Positions 1 through 12,141 of a stretch of DNA of 64,000 nt are shown here, piece by piece (the first letter of the stretch is position 1; each line of letters begins with the position of its first letter). The stretch spans positions 3,348,001-3,412,000 of the forward strand of contig NZ_CP063374.1 in assembly GCF_015160875.1 (NCBI RefSeq). Direction: 5' to 3'. The translations under genes and the position numbers were made by a program. The notes under the pieces were generated by a model. It had not been told where the DNA came from. It saw only the letters and a list, made by a program, of their open reading frames with translations, and ran no database searches. This DNA comes from Streptomyces chromofuscus (GTDB lineage Bacteria > Actinomycetota > Actinomycetes > Streptomycetales > Streptomycetaceae).

Positions 1-96
1 GCCGACGGCCGGATCGTGGACGAGGTGTACGGGCCGACCGCGGACTCGGTCCTCGACCGCATGAAGCAGTTCGACGCCAAGCACCGCACGAGCTGA
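1..96 (+). CDS. ABC transporter ATP-binding protein, C-terminal fragment (gene runs off the left edge)
   Basis: Only the last 31 codons are present. They read ADGRIVDEVYGPTAD and end DAKHRTS before TGA. This tail is nearly the same as the end of the complete MacB/LolD-type ATPase encoded at 34715-35503 (LADGRIVDEMYRPTAD, ending RGRTS), so I infer a paralogous ATPase that energises the FtsX-type permease downstream. The catalytic motifs lie outside the window. Its final codons AAG CAC CGC ACG AGC TGA recur in the repeat array that follows. Confidence 0.85.
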   Translation, partial: ADGRIVDEVYGPTADSVLDRMKQFDAKHRTS

Positions 97-299
97 CGCC
101 GAGGACCGGCGCCCAAGCACCGCACGAGCTGACGCCGAGGTCCGGCGCCCAAGCACCGCACGAGCCGACGCCAAGGACCGGCGCCCAAGCACCGCACGAG
201 CCGACGCCGAGGACCGGCGTCCAAGCACCGCACGAGCCGACGCCAAGGACCGGCGGCCAAGGACCGCACGGGCCGACGCCCGAGGGCCGCACGAGCTGA
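97..299. repeat. 36-bp tandem repeat grown from the stop-codon region of the upstream ATPase gene
   Basis: Five full 36-bp units (starting at 97, 133, 169, 205 and 241) and one 23-bp partial unit follow the stop codon directly. Each carries the gene's own last codons (AAGCACCGCACGAG), then TGA in unit 1 and in the last partial unit, or CGA in units 2-5. 36 bp is a multiple of three, so the array stays in frame with the gene. Nothing here looks like a CRISPR: there are no spacers. Confidence 0.9.
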
Positions 300-335
300 C
301 GCCCCCTCACCCACACACCCAGGACTGACACTTCC

Positions 336-2864
336 ATGTTCCGCACCGCCTTGCGCAACGTACTCGCGCACAAGGCCCGGCTCCTGATGACCGTGCTCGC
401 CGTGATGCTCGGCGTGGCGTTCGTGTCGGGGACGCTGGTCTTCACCAACACCATCTCCGAGGCCTACCAGAGCAAGGCCGCCAAGGGCTTCGACCAGGTC
501 GACGTCGCTGTCACGCCGAAGTTCCAGGACGCCGAGGGCGACCGGGTCGGCAAGCGGCACGACCTGACCGACGCCCTGCTCGACCGCAGCGCCCAGGTGC
601 CCGGCGCGGCCTCCGCGATCGGCGTCGTGCAGGGCTTCACCGCCGTCGCCGGCAAGGACGGCAAGCTGGTCGGCGACGGCTTCGGCACCCGGGGCGCCAA
701 CTACTGGGGCACGAAGGACCCCCGGTACCCGCTGGTCGACGGCCGCGCCCCGAAGGGCGAGGGCGAGATCCTCATCGACGCCGAGACCGCGCGGCGCACC
801 GGCTACGAGGTCGGCGACACCGTGCGGCTGTCGGTGAACGGCCCGGTCCTCACCCCCGAGATCACCGGCGTCTTCACCACCGACGACGGCAACGTCGCGG
901 CCGGCGGCAGCCTGGCCCTGTTCGACACGGCGACCGCGCAGGCACTGTTCGGCAAGGCGGGCACCTACGACGAGATCGACGTCAAGGCGAAGGCCGGCGT
1001 CACCCAGGCGGCACTCAAGGCCCAGCTGGACAAGGCACTGCCGAAGGGCTCCGTGGAGACCACGACCGGCAGGCGGCTCGCCGACGACCAGGCCGAGGTG
1101 ATCGCCTCCTCCATGAGCGGGCTGAAGCAGGGCCTGCTGGTGTTCGCCGGCATCTCGCTGTTCGTCGGCACGTTCATCATCGCCAACACCTTCACCATGC
1201 TCGTCGCCCAGCGCACCCGGGAACTGGCGCTGCTGCGGGCGGTCGGCGCCTCCCGCAGGCAGGTGACCCGGTCCGTGCTGATCGAGGCCGTCGTGGTCGG
1301 CACGATCGCCGCGGTGGTCGGTCTGGTCGCCGGCGTCGGCATCGGCATCGGGCTGCGCTCCCTGATGGGCAGCCTCGACGCTCCCGTGCCGGACGGCCCG
1401 CTCGTGATCACGCCGGGCACGGTGGCCGCGGCCCTCGCCGTCGGCATCCTGGTGACGGTGCTGGCGGCGTGGCTCCCGGGCCGCCGCGCGGCGAAGATCC
1501 CGCCGGTGGCGGCGATGAGCAGCCTGCACGCCAAGGCGACGACCAAGTCGCTGGTGCTGCGCAACACGCTGGGCGCGCTGTTCTCGGCGGCCGGCGTCGC
1601 GGTGGTCCTCGTGGCGACGACGATGGGCGGCACGGACGGGCAGGCCCCCATGGGCTTCGGCGCGGTGCTGCTGATCATCGGCGTGTTCATCCTGACGCCG
1701 CTGCTGTCCCGGCCGCTGATCGCCGCCGCGACGCCCGTGCTGCGCGTGTTCGGCGTCTCCGGCAAGCTCGCCCGGCAGAACTCGGTGCGCAACCCGCGCC
1801 GCACCGCCGCCACCGCGTCGGCGCTGATGATCGGCCTCACGCTGATCACCGGCATGACGGTGATGGCGAGCAGCCTGCAGAAGTCGATCGACAAGATGGC
1901 GTCGGCGGCGATCGAGGCCGACTACGTGGTCTCCATGGCGAACTACCACCCGCTCTCCCCGGACGTGGCCGAGAAGCTCCGGCGGGTGGACGGGGTCACC
2001 GCCACCAGCCCGCTGCGCAACGCGCCCTCCCGGATCGGCGGCGAGACCGAGTACCTGACCGGCGTCACCGGCTCCGCCATCGGCGAGCTGACCGAACTGG
2101 AGCTCGTCGACGGCTCCTTCACGGTGGGCGGCACGGACGTCGTCGTGGACGACGTCACCGCCGAGGACCACGGCTGGAAGGCCGGGTCGGGCTTCACCGT
2201 CGCCTATGAGGACGGCGAGAAGCAGCGGCTGACGGTCACCGGGGTGTACCAGGGCAACGAGATGATCCGCGGCATCATGCTGGACACCGCCACCCTCGCC
2301 CCGCACCAGACCGGCCCGGCCGACATGCAGGTCATGGTGAAGACGGCCGACGGGGCCTCCGAGGCGGCGAAGGACAGGCTGGAGAAGGCCCTCGGCTCCA
2401 ACCCGGCGATCAAGGTGCAGGACAAGCAGGACATCTCCAACGAGATCGCGCAGTCGTTCACGCTGGTTCTGAACATGCTCTACGGCCTGCTGGCCATGGC
2501 GGTGATCGTGGCCGTCCTCGGTGTCATCAACACCCTGGCGATGTCGGTCTTCGAACGCTCGCAGGAGATCGGCATGCTGCGCGCGATCGGCCTGGACCGC
2601 GGGAGCGTCAAACGCATGGTCCGCCTGGAGTCCCTGGTGATCTCCCTGTTCGGCGGGGTGCTGGGCGTCGGCCTTGGCGTGTTCTTCGGTTGGGCGGCGG
2701 GCGAGCTGCTGGGCTCCAGGATGGCGACGTACGAGCTGGTCCTGCCGTGGGCCCGGTTGGCGCTCTTCCTGCTGCTGGCGGCGACGGTGGGCGTGCTCGC
2801 GGCGCTGTGGCCGGCCCGCCGGGCGGCGCGCCTGAACACGCTCGCGGCGATCACGTCGGAGTAG
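336..2864 (+). CDS. ABC transporter permease, FtsX/MacB type, with duplicated FtsX domain
   Basis: An 842-residue membrane protein. One N-terminal membrane segment (about 17-38) is followed by a large extracytoplasmic domain and then two copies of the FtsX four-helix module. The first module has segments around 265-400; the second lies at the C-terminus with the family signature NTLAMSVFERSQEIGMLRAI and the end PARRAARLNTLAAI. Such permeases work with an ATPase like the one ending at 96 and usually move lipids, peptides or drugs, or act mechanically on the envelope; the substrate is unknown. The start ATG has a weak AGGA 11 nt upstream. The 240-bp gap to the ATPase gene, filled by repeats, is unusual because the paralogous pair at 32-35 kb overlaps by 4 bp. 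Confidence 0.92.
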   Translation: MFRTALRNVLAHKARLLMTVLAVMLGVAFVSGTLVFTNTISEAYQSKAAKGFDQVDVAVTPKFQDAEGDRVGKRHDLTDALLDRSAQVPGAASAIGVVQGFTAVAGKDGKLVGDGFGTRGANYWGTKDPRYPLVDGRAPKGEGEILIDAETARRTGYEVGDTVRLSVNGPVLTPEITGVFTTDDGNVAAGGSLALFDTATAQALFGKAGTYDEIDVKAKAGVTQAALKAQLDKALPKGSVETTTGRRLADDQAEVIASSMSGLKQGLLVFAGISLFVGTFIIANTFTMLVAQRTRELALLRAVGASRRQVTRSVLIEAVVVGTIAAVVGLVAGVGIGIGLRSLMGSLDAPVPDGPLVITPGTVAAALAVGILVTVLAAWLPGRRAAKIPPVAAMSSLHAKATTKSLVLRNTLGALFSAAGVAVVLVATTMGGTDGQAPMGFGAVLLIIGVFILTPLLSRPLIAAATPVLRVFGVSGKLARQNSVRNPRRTAATASALMIGLTLITGMTVMASSLQKSIDKMASAAIEADYVVSMANYHPLSPDVAEKLRRVDGVTATSPLRNAPSRIGGETEYLTGVTGSAIGELTELELVDGSFTVGGTDVVVDDVTAEDHGWKAGSGFTVAYEDGEKQRLTVTGVYQGNEMIRGIMLDTATLAPHQTGPADMQVMVKTADGASEAAKDRLEKALGSNPAIKVQDKQDISNEIAQSFTLVLNMLYGLLAMAVIVAVLGVINTLAMSVFERSQEIGMLRAIGLDRGSVKRMVRLESLVISLFGGVLGVGLGVFFGWAAGELLGSRMATYELVLPWARLALFLLLAATVGVLAALWPARRAARLNTLAAITSE

Positions 2865-2887
2865 ACACCGACGGCGCAAGCGGCTCA

Positions 2888-2917
2888 GGGCCCCGCCTCC
2901 TCCCGGAGGCGGGGCCC
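2888..2917. terminator. Bidirectional hairpin terminator between convergent genes
   Basis: A perfect 13-bp GC stem (2888-2900 with 2905-2917) around a TCCC loop lies between the converging permease and cyclopropane synthase genes, 8 bp from the latter's stop. There is no T run, as is usual for Streptomyces terminators. Confidence 0.8.
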
Positions 2918-2925
2918 TCGGTCGC

Positions 2926-4221
<1,296 letters not shown>

Positions 4222-4397
4222 GGCGCACACCTCCGTGACGGTGATCCCCCACCACGTAAACACCTGCGGGGCCGGACCGCAGTCCCCTGTTCGCGTCATG
4301 TCTGAGCAAAACCCACTCGGCCCACCCCTGGACGACCGGCCGGCCCTGGACGACCGGCTCGGCCCGCCGACGGCCGACCGCGCGCGGGAACGCCGAA

Positions 4398-4429
4398 GGA
4401 CCTCCCGCACCACGGATGGCGGGAGGTCC
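4398..4429 (-). terminator. Hairpin terminator downstream of ndh
   Basis: An 11-bp stem (4398-4408 with 4419-4429) with a 10-nt loop lies 28 bp beyond the ndh stop on the minus strand. The sequence outside the stem is also partly complementary. Confidence 0.75.
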
Positions 4430-4456
4430 CTCGGTTGGCTCAGCGGGCGGCGACCG

Positions 4457-5839
4457 TCAGGAGGCCTTCGCCTTCTCCTCGGTCCTGCTCGCGGCGGCGA
4501 CCGGCGCGGGCTTGGCCGCCTCGTAGAACTCCTCGCGCGGGGACTCCAGCGCGCCGAGCGCGACGACCTCGCGCTTGAGGAACATGCCGAGCGTCCAGTC
4601 GGCGAAGACGCGGATCTTGCGGTTGAAGGTCGGCATCGCCATCCCGTGGTAGCCACGGTGCATGTACCAGGCGAGACGGCCCTTGAGCTTGATCTTCATC
4701 TTGCCCATGACGATCATCGCCACGCCCTTGTGCAGGCCGAGGCCCGCCACCGCGCCCTTGTTGGCGTGGCTGTAGTCCTTCTGCGGGAAGCCCCGCATCC
4801 CGGACACCACGTTGTCGCCGAGCACCTTGGCCTGGCGCAGCGCGTGCTGGGCGTTCGGCGGGCACCAGGCGTTCTCCACGCCGGCCTTGCGGGCGGCGAG
4901 GTCGGGCACCTGGGCGTTGTCGCCCGCGGCCCAGATGTAGTCCGTGCCCTTGACCTGGAGCGTCGGCTCGCAGTCGATGTGACCGCGGGGGCCGAGCGGG
5001 AGGCCGTAACGGGACAGCGCCGGGTTCGGCTTGACGCCCGCCGTCCAGACGATCGTGTTGGCGTCGACCTCGAGGCCGTTCTTCAGCACCACGTGGCCGT
5101 CGACGCAGGAGTCCATGGAGGTGGAGAGGTAGACCTCCACGCCCCGGCTCTCCAGGTGCTCCTTGCCGTACGTGCCGAGCTTGGGCCCGACCTCGGGAAG
5201 GATCTTGTCGGCGGCGTCGACGAGGATGAACCGCATGTCCTCACGGGACACGTTCTTGTAGTACTTGGCCGCGTCCCGGGCCATGTCCTCGACCTCACCG
5301 ATGGTCTCCGCACCGGCGAAGCCGCCGCCGATGAAGACGAAGGTGAGCGCCTTGCGGCGGATCTCCTCGTCGGTCGTGGAGTCGGCCTTGTCGAGCTGCT
5401 CGAGGACGTGGTTGCGCAGGCCGATGGCCTCCTCGATGCCCTTCATGCCGATGCCCTGCTCGGCGAGGCCGGGGATCGGGAAGGTGCGGGAGACCGCGCC
5501 GAGCGCGACGACGAGGTAGTCGAAGGGCAGCTCGTACGCCTCGCCGACCAGCGGGGCGATGGTGGCGACCTTGCGGTCCTGGTCGATGGTGGTGACCCGG
5601 CCGGTGAGGACCTCCGCCTTGGGCAGCACGCGTCGCAGCGGGACGACGACGTGGCGCGGGGAGATGTTGCCGGCGGCGGTTTCGGGGAGGAAGGGCTGGT
5701 AGGTCATGTACGACCGCGGGTCGACGACCGTGACGGTCGCCTCGCCGTAGCGCATCTTCTTCAGGATGCGCCGAGCCGCGTACAGGCCTACGTACCCACC
5801 GCCTACTACGAGGATCCTGGGACGCTCCGTGGTGCTCAT
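4457..5839 (-). CDS. ndh: Type II NADH:quinone oxidoreductase (NDH-2)
   Basis: A 460-residue flavoprotein that passes electrons from NADH to menaquinone without pumping protons. The N-terminal FAD-binding fold starts with ILVVGGGYVGLYAARRIL, the internal NADH-binding fold has FVFIGGGFAGAETIGEVEDM, and the second FAD motif is AAGDNAQVPDL. The C-terminal 60 residues form the amphipathic membrane anchor (region WYMHRGYHGMAMPTF). The start ATG has GGTGGA about 10 nt upstream. A Rex-type palindrome lies about 320 bp upstream of the start, so repression by Rex at low NADH/NAD+ is likely. Confidence 0.94.
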   Translation of the reverse strand: MSTTERPRILVVGGGYVGLYAARRILKKMRYGEATVTVVDPRSYMTYQPFLPETAAGNISPRHVVVPLRRVLPKAEVLTGRVTTIDQDRKVATIAPLVGEAYELPFDYLVVALGAVSRTFPIPGLAEQGIGMKGIEEAIGLRNHVLEQLDKADSTTDEEIRRKALTFVFIGGGFAGAETIGEVEDMARDAAKYYKNVSREDMRFILVDAADKILPEVGPKLGTYGKEHLESRGVEVYLSTSMDSCVDGHVVLKNGLEVDANTIVWTAGVKPNPALSRYGLPLGPRGHIDCEPTLQVKGTDYIWAAGDNAQVPDLAARKAGVENAWCPPNAQHALRQAKVLGDNVVSGMRGFPQKDYSHANKGAVAGLGLHKGVAMIVMGKMKIKLKGRLAWYMHRGYHGMAMPTFNRKIRVFADWTLGMFLKREVVALGALESPREEFYEAAKPAPVAAASRTEEKAKAS

Positions 5840-6077
5840 GCCATCGAGTATCCACCCGCCTCGGGGGGGACGCTCGTGCGCCCCTTCACAAGCTTTTCCA
5901 GGCCCTGTGCTACACTCCCCGGCCCGCGTGACCCACGTCATGGTCACTTCCGGGAACCGCGGGGCGATACGACCCGTTGTCAATGCCGCGTGAGCTGCCC
6001 CTCTGCCCCGAAAAAGCCTCTGTGCGCCGACGGGAACACCCTTCGGTGAGGGCCTTCACCTGCTCCGCACGGCACCC

Positions 6078-6095
6078 ATATGAACACGTTCAAAG
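6078..6095. promoter_or_regulatory. Degenerate second Rex-like palindrome
   Basis: The core TGAACACGTTCA keeps the TGAA-N4-TTCA spacing of the Rex operator but matches only 10 of its 14 fixed positions. Its centre is 80 bp from the better site at 6158. Weak by itself; the spacing and core are the only support. Confidence 0.3.
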
Positions 6096-6157
6096 ACCCG
6101 CTCGCCCCTCCGACCGACCAACCGGCCGCCGTCCTCACCGTCACGGGACCGAATTCC

Positions 6158-6175
6158 TTGTGAAGAACTTCACGA
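6158..6175. promoter_or_regulatory. Probable Rex operator controlling ndh
   Basis: The 18-mer TTGTGAAGAACTTCACGA fits TTGTGAA-N4-TTCACAA, the operator known for the redox sensor Rex in Streptomyces, at 13 of 14 fixed positions. ndh genes are established Rex targets. The assignment is by pattern; the distance to ndh is larger than usual. Confidence 0.65.
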
Positions 6176-6396
6176 ACTTTCTCGAGCGGGCGCCCGGAGG
6201 GACGGGGCGAGGGGTCAGGAACCCTCTCCGGTGACGCTCAAACGTCGGCCGACCTGCTCAGCCGACAGCCGGCGATCGGTGGCTGACGAGACCCGGACCA
6301 CCCCGGGGACGGCGCCCCGGGGACCGGCCGCGCGCCCCGTCACCCGGTAGCCACACTCCGCGCGAAATCCGGCAGAAGCGTGCATAGCGTGCAGGC

Positions 6397-6630
6397 ATGA
6401 TCACCTCACGGAAGGCCCTCCAGCGGGCCACCTCGCGAATAGTCTCGGTCGGCGCTGCCCTGGGCATCGCCCTTGGCGTGGGAGTGGTGACGGCCGCATC
6501 CGCTGCCGCGGTCACGCCCGTTCACCACGTCACCACGCAGGCCACGGCCGTCCAGTCGAGCCCGGCTCACAGCAGTTACGGAGGCGGCGACGAGGAGTGC
6601 AGCGGCGTCATCGTCCTCCTCTGCAACTGA
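6397..6630 (+). CDS. Small secreted peptide of unknown function
   Basis: A 77-residue product. It has a typical Sec signal peptide: basic start (MITSRKALQR), hydrophobic core rich in Ala/Gly/Val to about residue 37, and an ASAAAV cleavage region. The mature part is about 40 residues, ends EECSGVIVLLCN and has two cysteines that could form a disulfide. No family recognised. Support comes from the signal peptide and a strong hairpin 25 bp after the stop; the ribosome site is poor. Confidence 0.6.
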   Translation: MITSRKALQRATSRIVSVGAALGIALGVGVVTAASAAAVTPVHHVTTQATAVQSSPAHSSYGGGDEECSGVIVLLCN

Positions 6631-6654
6631 CGGACGGCCCGCGCGGGCCAGGAC

Positions 6655-6695
6655 GAACGGCCCCGGTTCCTCACCGCGAGAGATCGGGGCCGTTC
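6655..6695. terminator. Hairpin terminator after the small secreted peptide gene
   Basis: An 11-bp stem (6655-6665 with 6685-6695) with a 19-nt loop, next to a 14-bp perfect palindrome at 6636-6649. It also faces the end of the ppx-like gene, so it may work in both directions. Confidence 0.7.
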
Positions 6696-6793
6696 CGTGT
6701 TCACGGCGGGTCGGGCCGCGTTCCTCCGCTTCCGCTCCGTCACCCGCTCGCCGCGGCGGCGAACGCGATGCCGTCGAGGATCGCGCACCAAGG

Positions 6794-7744
6794 TCACTCG
6801 GTGGAGGCGCAACTCCAAGCGATCCCGTCGAGGATGTCGTGCTCGCTCACGACGACCTCCTCGGCGCCGATCCGCTCCATGATCGACAGGAGTACGAGGG
6901 CCCCGGCGGCGATCACGTCGACGCGCCCGGGGTGCATGGACGGCACGGCCGCGCGCTCGGCGTGGGTGGAGTGCAGCAGCCAGTCGGTGATCTCCCGGAC
7001 CCGGTCGTAGGAGATGCGCGAGTGGTGGATCGCGGCGGAGTCGTACTCGGGCAGGTCCTGCGCGATCGCCGACACCGTCGTGACCGAGCCGGCCAGGCCG
7101 ACCAGGGTGCGCGCCTCGCGCAGCGGGACCTTCTCCTCGGCCAGGTCGAGGGCGGCCTCGATGTCGGCCCGCATCGCCGCGATCTGCCGCTCCGTCGGCG
7201 GGTCGGACACCGTCCCGCCGCTGACCAGGTGCCGTTCGGTCATCCGGACGCAGCCGACGTCCACCGAGCGCGCCGCGTGGACGTGGTCCTCACCGACGAC
7301 GAACTCGGTCGAACCGCCGCCGATGTCCACCACGAGGTAGGGCCGGTGCAGATCCGTCCGCCCCGTCAGCTCCTTCGTCGCGCCGGTGAAGGAGAGCTCG
7401 GCCTCCTCGTCCCCGGTGATGACCTCGGGCTCGACACCGAGGATGTCCACGACCCCGCGCACGAAGTCGTCGCGGTTCTCGGCGTCCCGGGAGGCGGATG
7501 TGGCGACGAAGCGGACCCGTTCCGCACCGTGCCGCTCGATGATCGCGGCGTACTCACGGCAGGCCGCGAAGGTCCGCTCCAGCGCCTCGGGGGCCAGGCG
7601 CCCGGTGCGGTCGACGCCCTGGCCGAGCCGCACGATGGTCATCCGGCGGTCCAGGTCGACCAGTTCGCCCGTCGCGGGGTCGGCGTCGGCCACGAGGAGC
7701 CGGATGGAGTTCGTACCGCAGTCGATGGCGGCCACGCGGGTCAC
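6794..7744 (-). CDS. ppx: Ppx/GppA family exopolyphosphatase / guanosine pentaphosphatase
   Basis: A 316-residue protein of the actin-like ATPase fold. Phosphate-binding segments are AAIDCGTNSIRLLV near the N-terminus and VVDIGGGSTEFVVG in the middle; ATSASRDAENR is also family-typical. It hydrolyses polyphosphate or pppGpp; which one cannot be told. It lacks the long C-terminal extension of the E. coli enzymes, as the short actinobacterial forms do. The GTG start overlaps the TGA of the DUF501 gene (GTGA) and has GGAGGA upstream inside it, so the two are translationally coupled. Confidence 0.9.
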   Translation of the reverse strand: MTRVAAIDCGTNSIRLLVADADPATGELVDLDRRMTIVRLGQGVDRTGRLAPEALERTFAACREYAAIIERHGAERVRFVATSASRDAENRDDFVRGVVDILGVEPEVITGDEEAELSFTGATKELTGRTDLHRPYLVVDIGGGSTEFVVGEDHVHAARSVDVGCVRMTERHLVSGGTVSDPPTERQIAAMRADIEAALDLAEEKVPLREARTLVGLAGSVTTVSAIAQDLPEYDSAAIHHSRISYDRVREITDWLLHSTHAERAAVPSMHPGRVDVIAAGALVLLSIMERIGAEEVVVSEHDILDGIAWSCASTE

Positions 7745-8274
7745 TGGTCGTCCTCCTCGTTCGCCACGGTCACGCACGCGCCCTTGCGCCACCACTCCGG
7801 CAGCAGGGCCAGGGCCTCGTCGCCGAGCGGGTTCACACCCGGTCCGGCGGCCAGGCTGTGCGCCACGAGCACGTGCAGGCACTTCACCCGGTCCGGCATG
7901 CCGCCCGCGCTCGGGAAGCCCTTCAGCTCCTCGATCTCGTCCCGGCGCCGGACGTAGTCCTCGTGCGCGGCGCGGTAGGCGGCGGCAAGCTCCGGGTCGG
8001 TCTCCAGCCGGGCCGTCATCTCCTTCATCACGCCCTCGGCCTCCAGGGTGCCGATGGCCGACGAGGCCCGCGGGCACGTCAGGTAGTACAGCGTCGGGAA
8101 GGGCGTGCCGTCGGGCAGCCGCGGGGCCGTCTCCACGACGTCCGGCTGCCCGCACGGGCACCGGTGCGCGATCGCGCGCAGACCGCGCGGGGGCCGCCCG
8201 AGCTGCTGCTTGAAGGCCTCGACGTCCGCGTCGGTGGGCTCGGTGCGCGGGGTGGGCGGCGGGGGCGTTTCCAT
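7741..8274 (-). CDS. DUF501 family protein
   Basis: A 177-residue protein of the DUF501 family, conserved in actinobacteria between divIC and the ppx-like gene. Recognisable segments are LGRPPRGLRAIAHRCPCGQP near the N-terminus (with two close cysteines), FPTLYYLTCPRA, and MPDRVKCLHVLVAHSLAAG. The histidine and cysteines could bind metal, but this is inference. The function is unknown. It overlaps ppx by 4 bp and lies 85 bp after divIC, so the three probably share a transcript. Confidence 0.85.
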   Translation of the reverse strand: METPPPPTPRTEPTDADVEAFKQQLGRPPRGLRAIAHRCPCGQPDVVETAPRLPDGTPFPTLYYLTCPRASSAIGTLEAEGVMKEMTARLETDPELAAAYRAAHEDYVRRRDEIEELKGFPSAGGMPDRVKCLHVLVAHSLAAGPGVNPLGDEALALLPEWWRKGACVTVANEEDDQ

Positions 8275-8300
8275 GACCTGTCTCTCTGTACGTATCTGAA

Positions 8301-8348
8301 GGGGACGTCCGGTGCGTGCACGGAGGGGACGTCCGGTACGCGCGTGCG
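8301..8348. repeat. 24-bp tandem duplication between divIC and the DUF501 gene
   Basis: Two adjacent copies (from 8301 and 8325) begin GGGGACGTCCGGT and are similar throughout; a third partial GGGCGTCCGG follows. Confidence 0.75.
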
Positions 8349-8359
8349 GGGCGTCCGGG

Positions 8360-8836
8360 TCAGCCGTCGGCGGCGTCCGACTTGTCGACCCCGTCCCAGA
8401 CGTTCGCGTACCAGGGGCGGTCGGCCGCGCCCTGGTCGGCGCGGGACTGCCTGGCCGCGTCCGGGTCGATCACGACGTAACCGGTCTCCCCCGGCATCAC
8501 GTAGTGCAGCCGCTCACGGATCTGCTGCTCCGCGTACGCGTCGTCCTGCCAACGCGCCTTGAGGTCGCGCAGTTCCTCGACCCGCTCCCGGGCCTGCTCC
8601 TTCTGCCGCTGGAGGTCGGTGATCTCGGCGCGCTGGGCGACGTACTGCCTTATCGGGTAGGCGAGCGCGACGACCAGTGAGCAGACGACGAGGGCGAGCA
8701 GGGCCGCGCGGCCGGTGAGCCGGGAGCGGCGGGCCTGGCGGCGGGTCTGCGAGCGGTAGACGCGCGCCGCGGTCTGCTCACCGAGCAGCCGGATCCTGGT
8801 CGCGGTGGAGAAACGGTCGCGTTCCTTCACGGCCAT
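8360..8836 (-). CDS. divIC: Septum formation initiator DivIC/FtsB
   Basis: A 158-residue bitopic division protein. A basic cytoplasmic head (SQTRRQARRSRLTGRAA) precedes one membrane span (about 45-68), then a coiled coil (QRAEITDLQRQKEQARERVE) and the family segment IRERLHYVMPGETGYVVID. It acts with FtsL/FtsQ in septal wall synthesis. I place the start at the ATG with GGGGAGG about 12 nt upstream; an earlier in-frame ATG at 8869 would put that site inside the gene. Confidence 0.9.
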   Translation of the reverse strand: MAVKERDRFSTATRIRLLGEQTAARVYRSQTRRQARRSRLTGRAALLALVVCSLVVALAYPIRQYVAQRAEITDLQRQKEQARERVEELRDLKARWQDDAYAEQQIRERLHYVMPGETGYVVIDPDAARQSRADQGAADRPWYANVWDGVDKSDAADG

Positions 8837-8874
8837 CTGGCTCTCGCCTCCCCATGCCTGCGTGTGCACACGCG

Positions 8875-8919
8875 CGTACGTCCCCGCACACGGTACGGGA
8901 CCGGGTGCGGGGACGTACG
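8875..8919 (-). terminator. Hairpin between eno and divIC
   Basis: A 14-bp perfect stem (8875-8888 with 8906-8919) with a 17-nt loop lies downstream of eno and only 38 bp before the divIC start. It could end the eno transcript or partly attenuate read-through into divIC. Confidence 0.7.
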
Positions 8920-8945
8920 TACGACGCTTCCTACGAGGGCGTCAC

Positions 8946-10954
<2,009 letters not shown>

Positions 10955-11030
10955 TCACGGGAGCCTCTCGGGGCCTCCAGCATGGCGGCCCCTCATGTGA
11001 GGGCGCTGTGGGTCTGCTGCGAAACCCCTC

Positions 11031-11741
<711 letters not shown>

Positions 11742-11745
11742 TCAC

Positions 11746-11912
11746 CGACGCCTGCGAGGTGAGCTGTCGGGTTCGGGCCGGTTGAGTTGCCCGGCCACAC
11801 CTCCGTGGGAGGCGCGGCTTCACCCCGAGCCGGTTCCGGCGCTGAGTCTCCTCAACTGCCGGACCCGGCACTTACCTTGGGTCCCCCGCTCCTGCCTACG
11901 GCGCTTGACGCG
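11746..11912 (-). promoter_or_regulatory. c-di-AMP (ydaO/yuaA-type) riboswitch in the rpfA leader
   Basis: The minus-strand leader carries the conserved parts of this class in order: GGGGGACCCAAGG, CGGGGTGAAGCCGCG, a variable hairpin, CCGAACCCGACAGC and ACAGCTCACCTCGCAGGCG. A riboswitch of this class is known upstream of rpfA in S. coelicolor. The aptamer ends only about 17 nt before the ATG, so there is little room for a separate terminator; control at the ribosome site or by RNA stability seems likelier (inference). The remainder of the 412-bp gap, up to the next gene, shows no reading frame of interest. Confidence 0.88.
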
Positions 11913-12113
11913 ACGACTGTTCCCGGGCGGCCGCTGGCAGGATTCGGCGTTACGGCTGCCGGGGCTCGCATTGGCGAGCGGTCATGACCGTAGACAGGCG
12001 ATCGGCGGAATTTCAAAGACGATCAGGGCTTCTGAGACTCATCCCACACTTTCGCCAAACCGGACATTCGGCTCGAAGTGTGACGTGAACTCCCGCTGCT
12101 CCCGGGCCGTTTC

Positions 12114-12132
12114 CGAGCCGCCCTCCGGCTCG
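12114..12132 (-). terminator. Weak hairpin after the second Rpf gene
   Basis: A 7-bp stem (12114-12120 with 12126-12132) with a 5-nt loop starts 9 bp beyond the stop. No T run. Possible terminator. Confidence 0.35.
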
Positions 12133-12141
12133 CCCTCTGGT

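Larger units (their letters stand above)
5840..6396. other. 557-bp divergent intergenic region upstream of ndh
   Basis: No convincing gene: reading frames here lack codon bias and ribosome sites. It holds two palindromes of Rex type (6158-6175, and a weaker one at 6078-6095), and near the small secreted-peptide gene two CCCCGGGG palindromes (6301-6308 and 6315-6322) that can pair into one hairpin. If ndh is transcribed from near the palindromes it has a long leader of roughly 250-320 nt. Confidence 0.6.

Noticed and set aside
97..299. CRISPR-like repeat array
   Set aside because: Units are contiguous with no spacers, and they derive from the preceding gene end; no cas genes are present.
5977..6234. 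Plus-strand 85-codon frame upstream of the small secreted peptide
   Set aside because: No ribosome site or codon bias; it covers the Rex-type palindromes, so the region is more likely regulatory.
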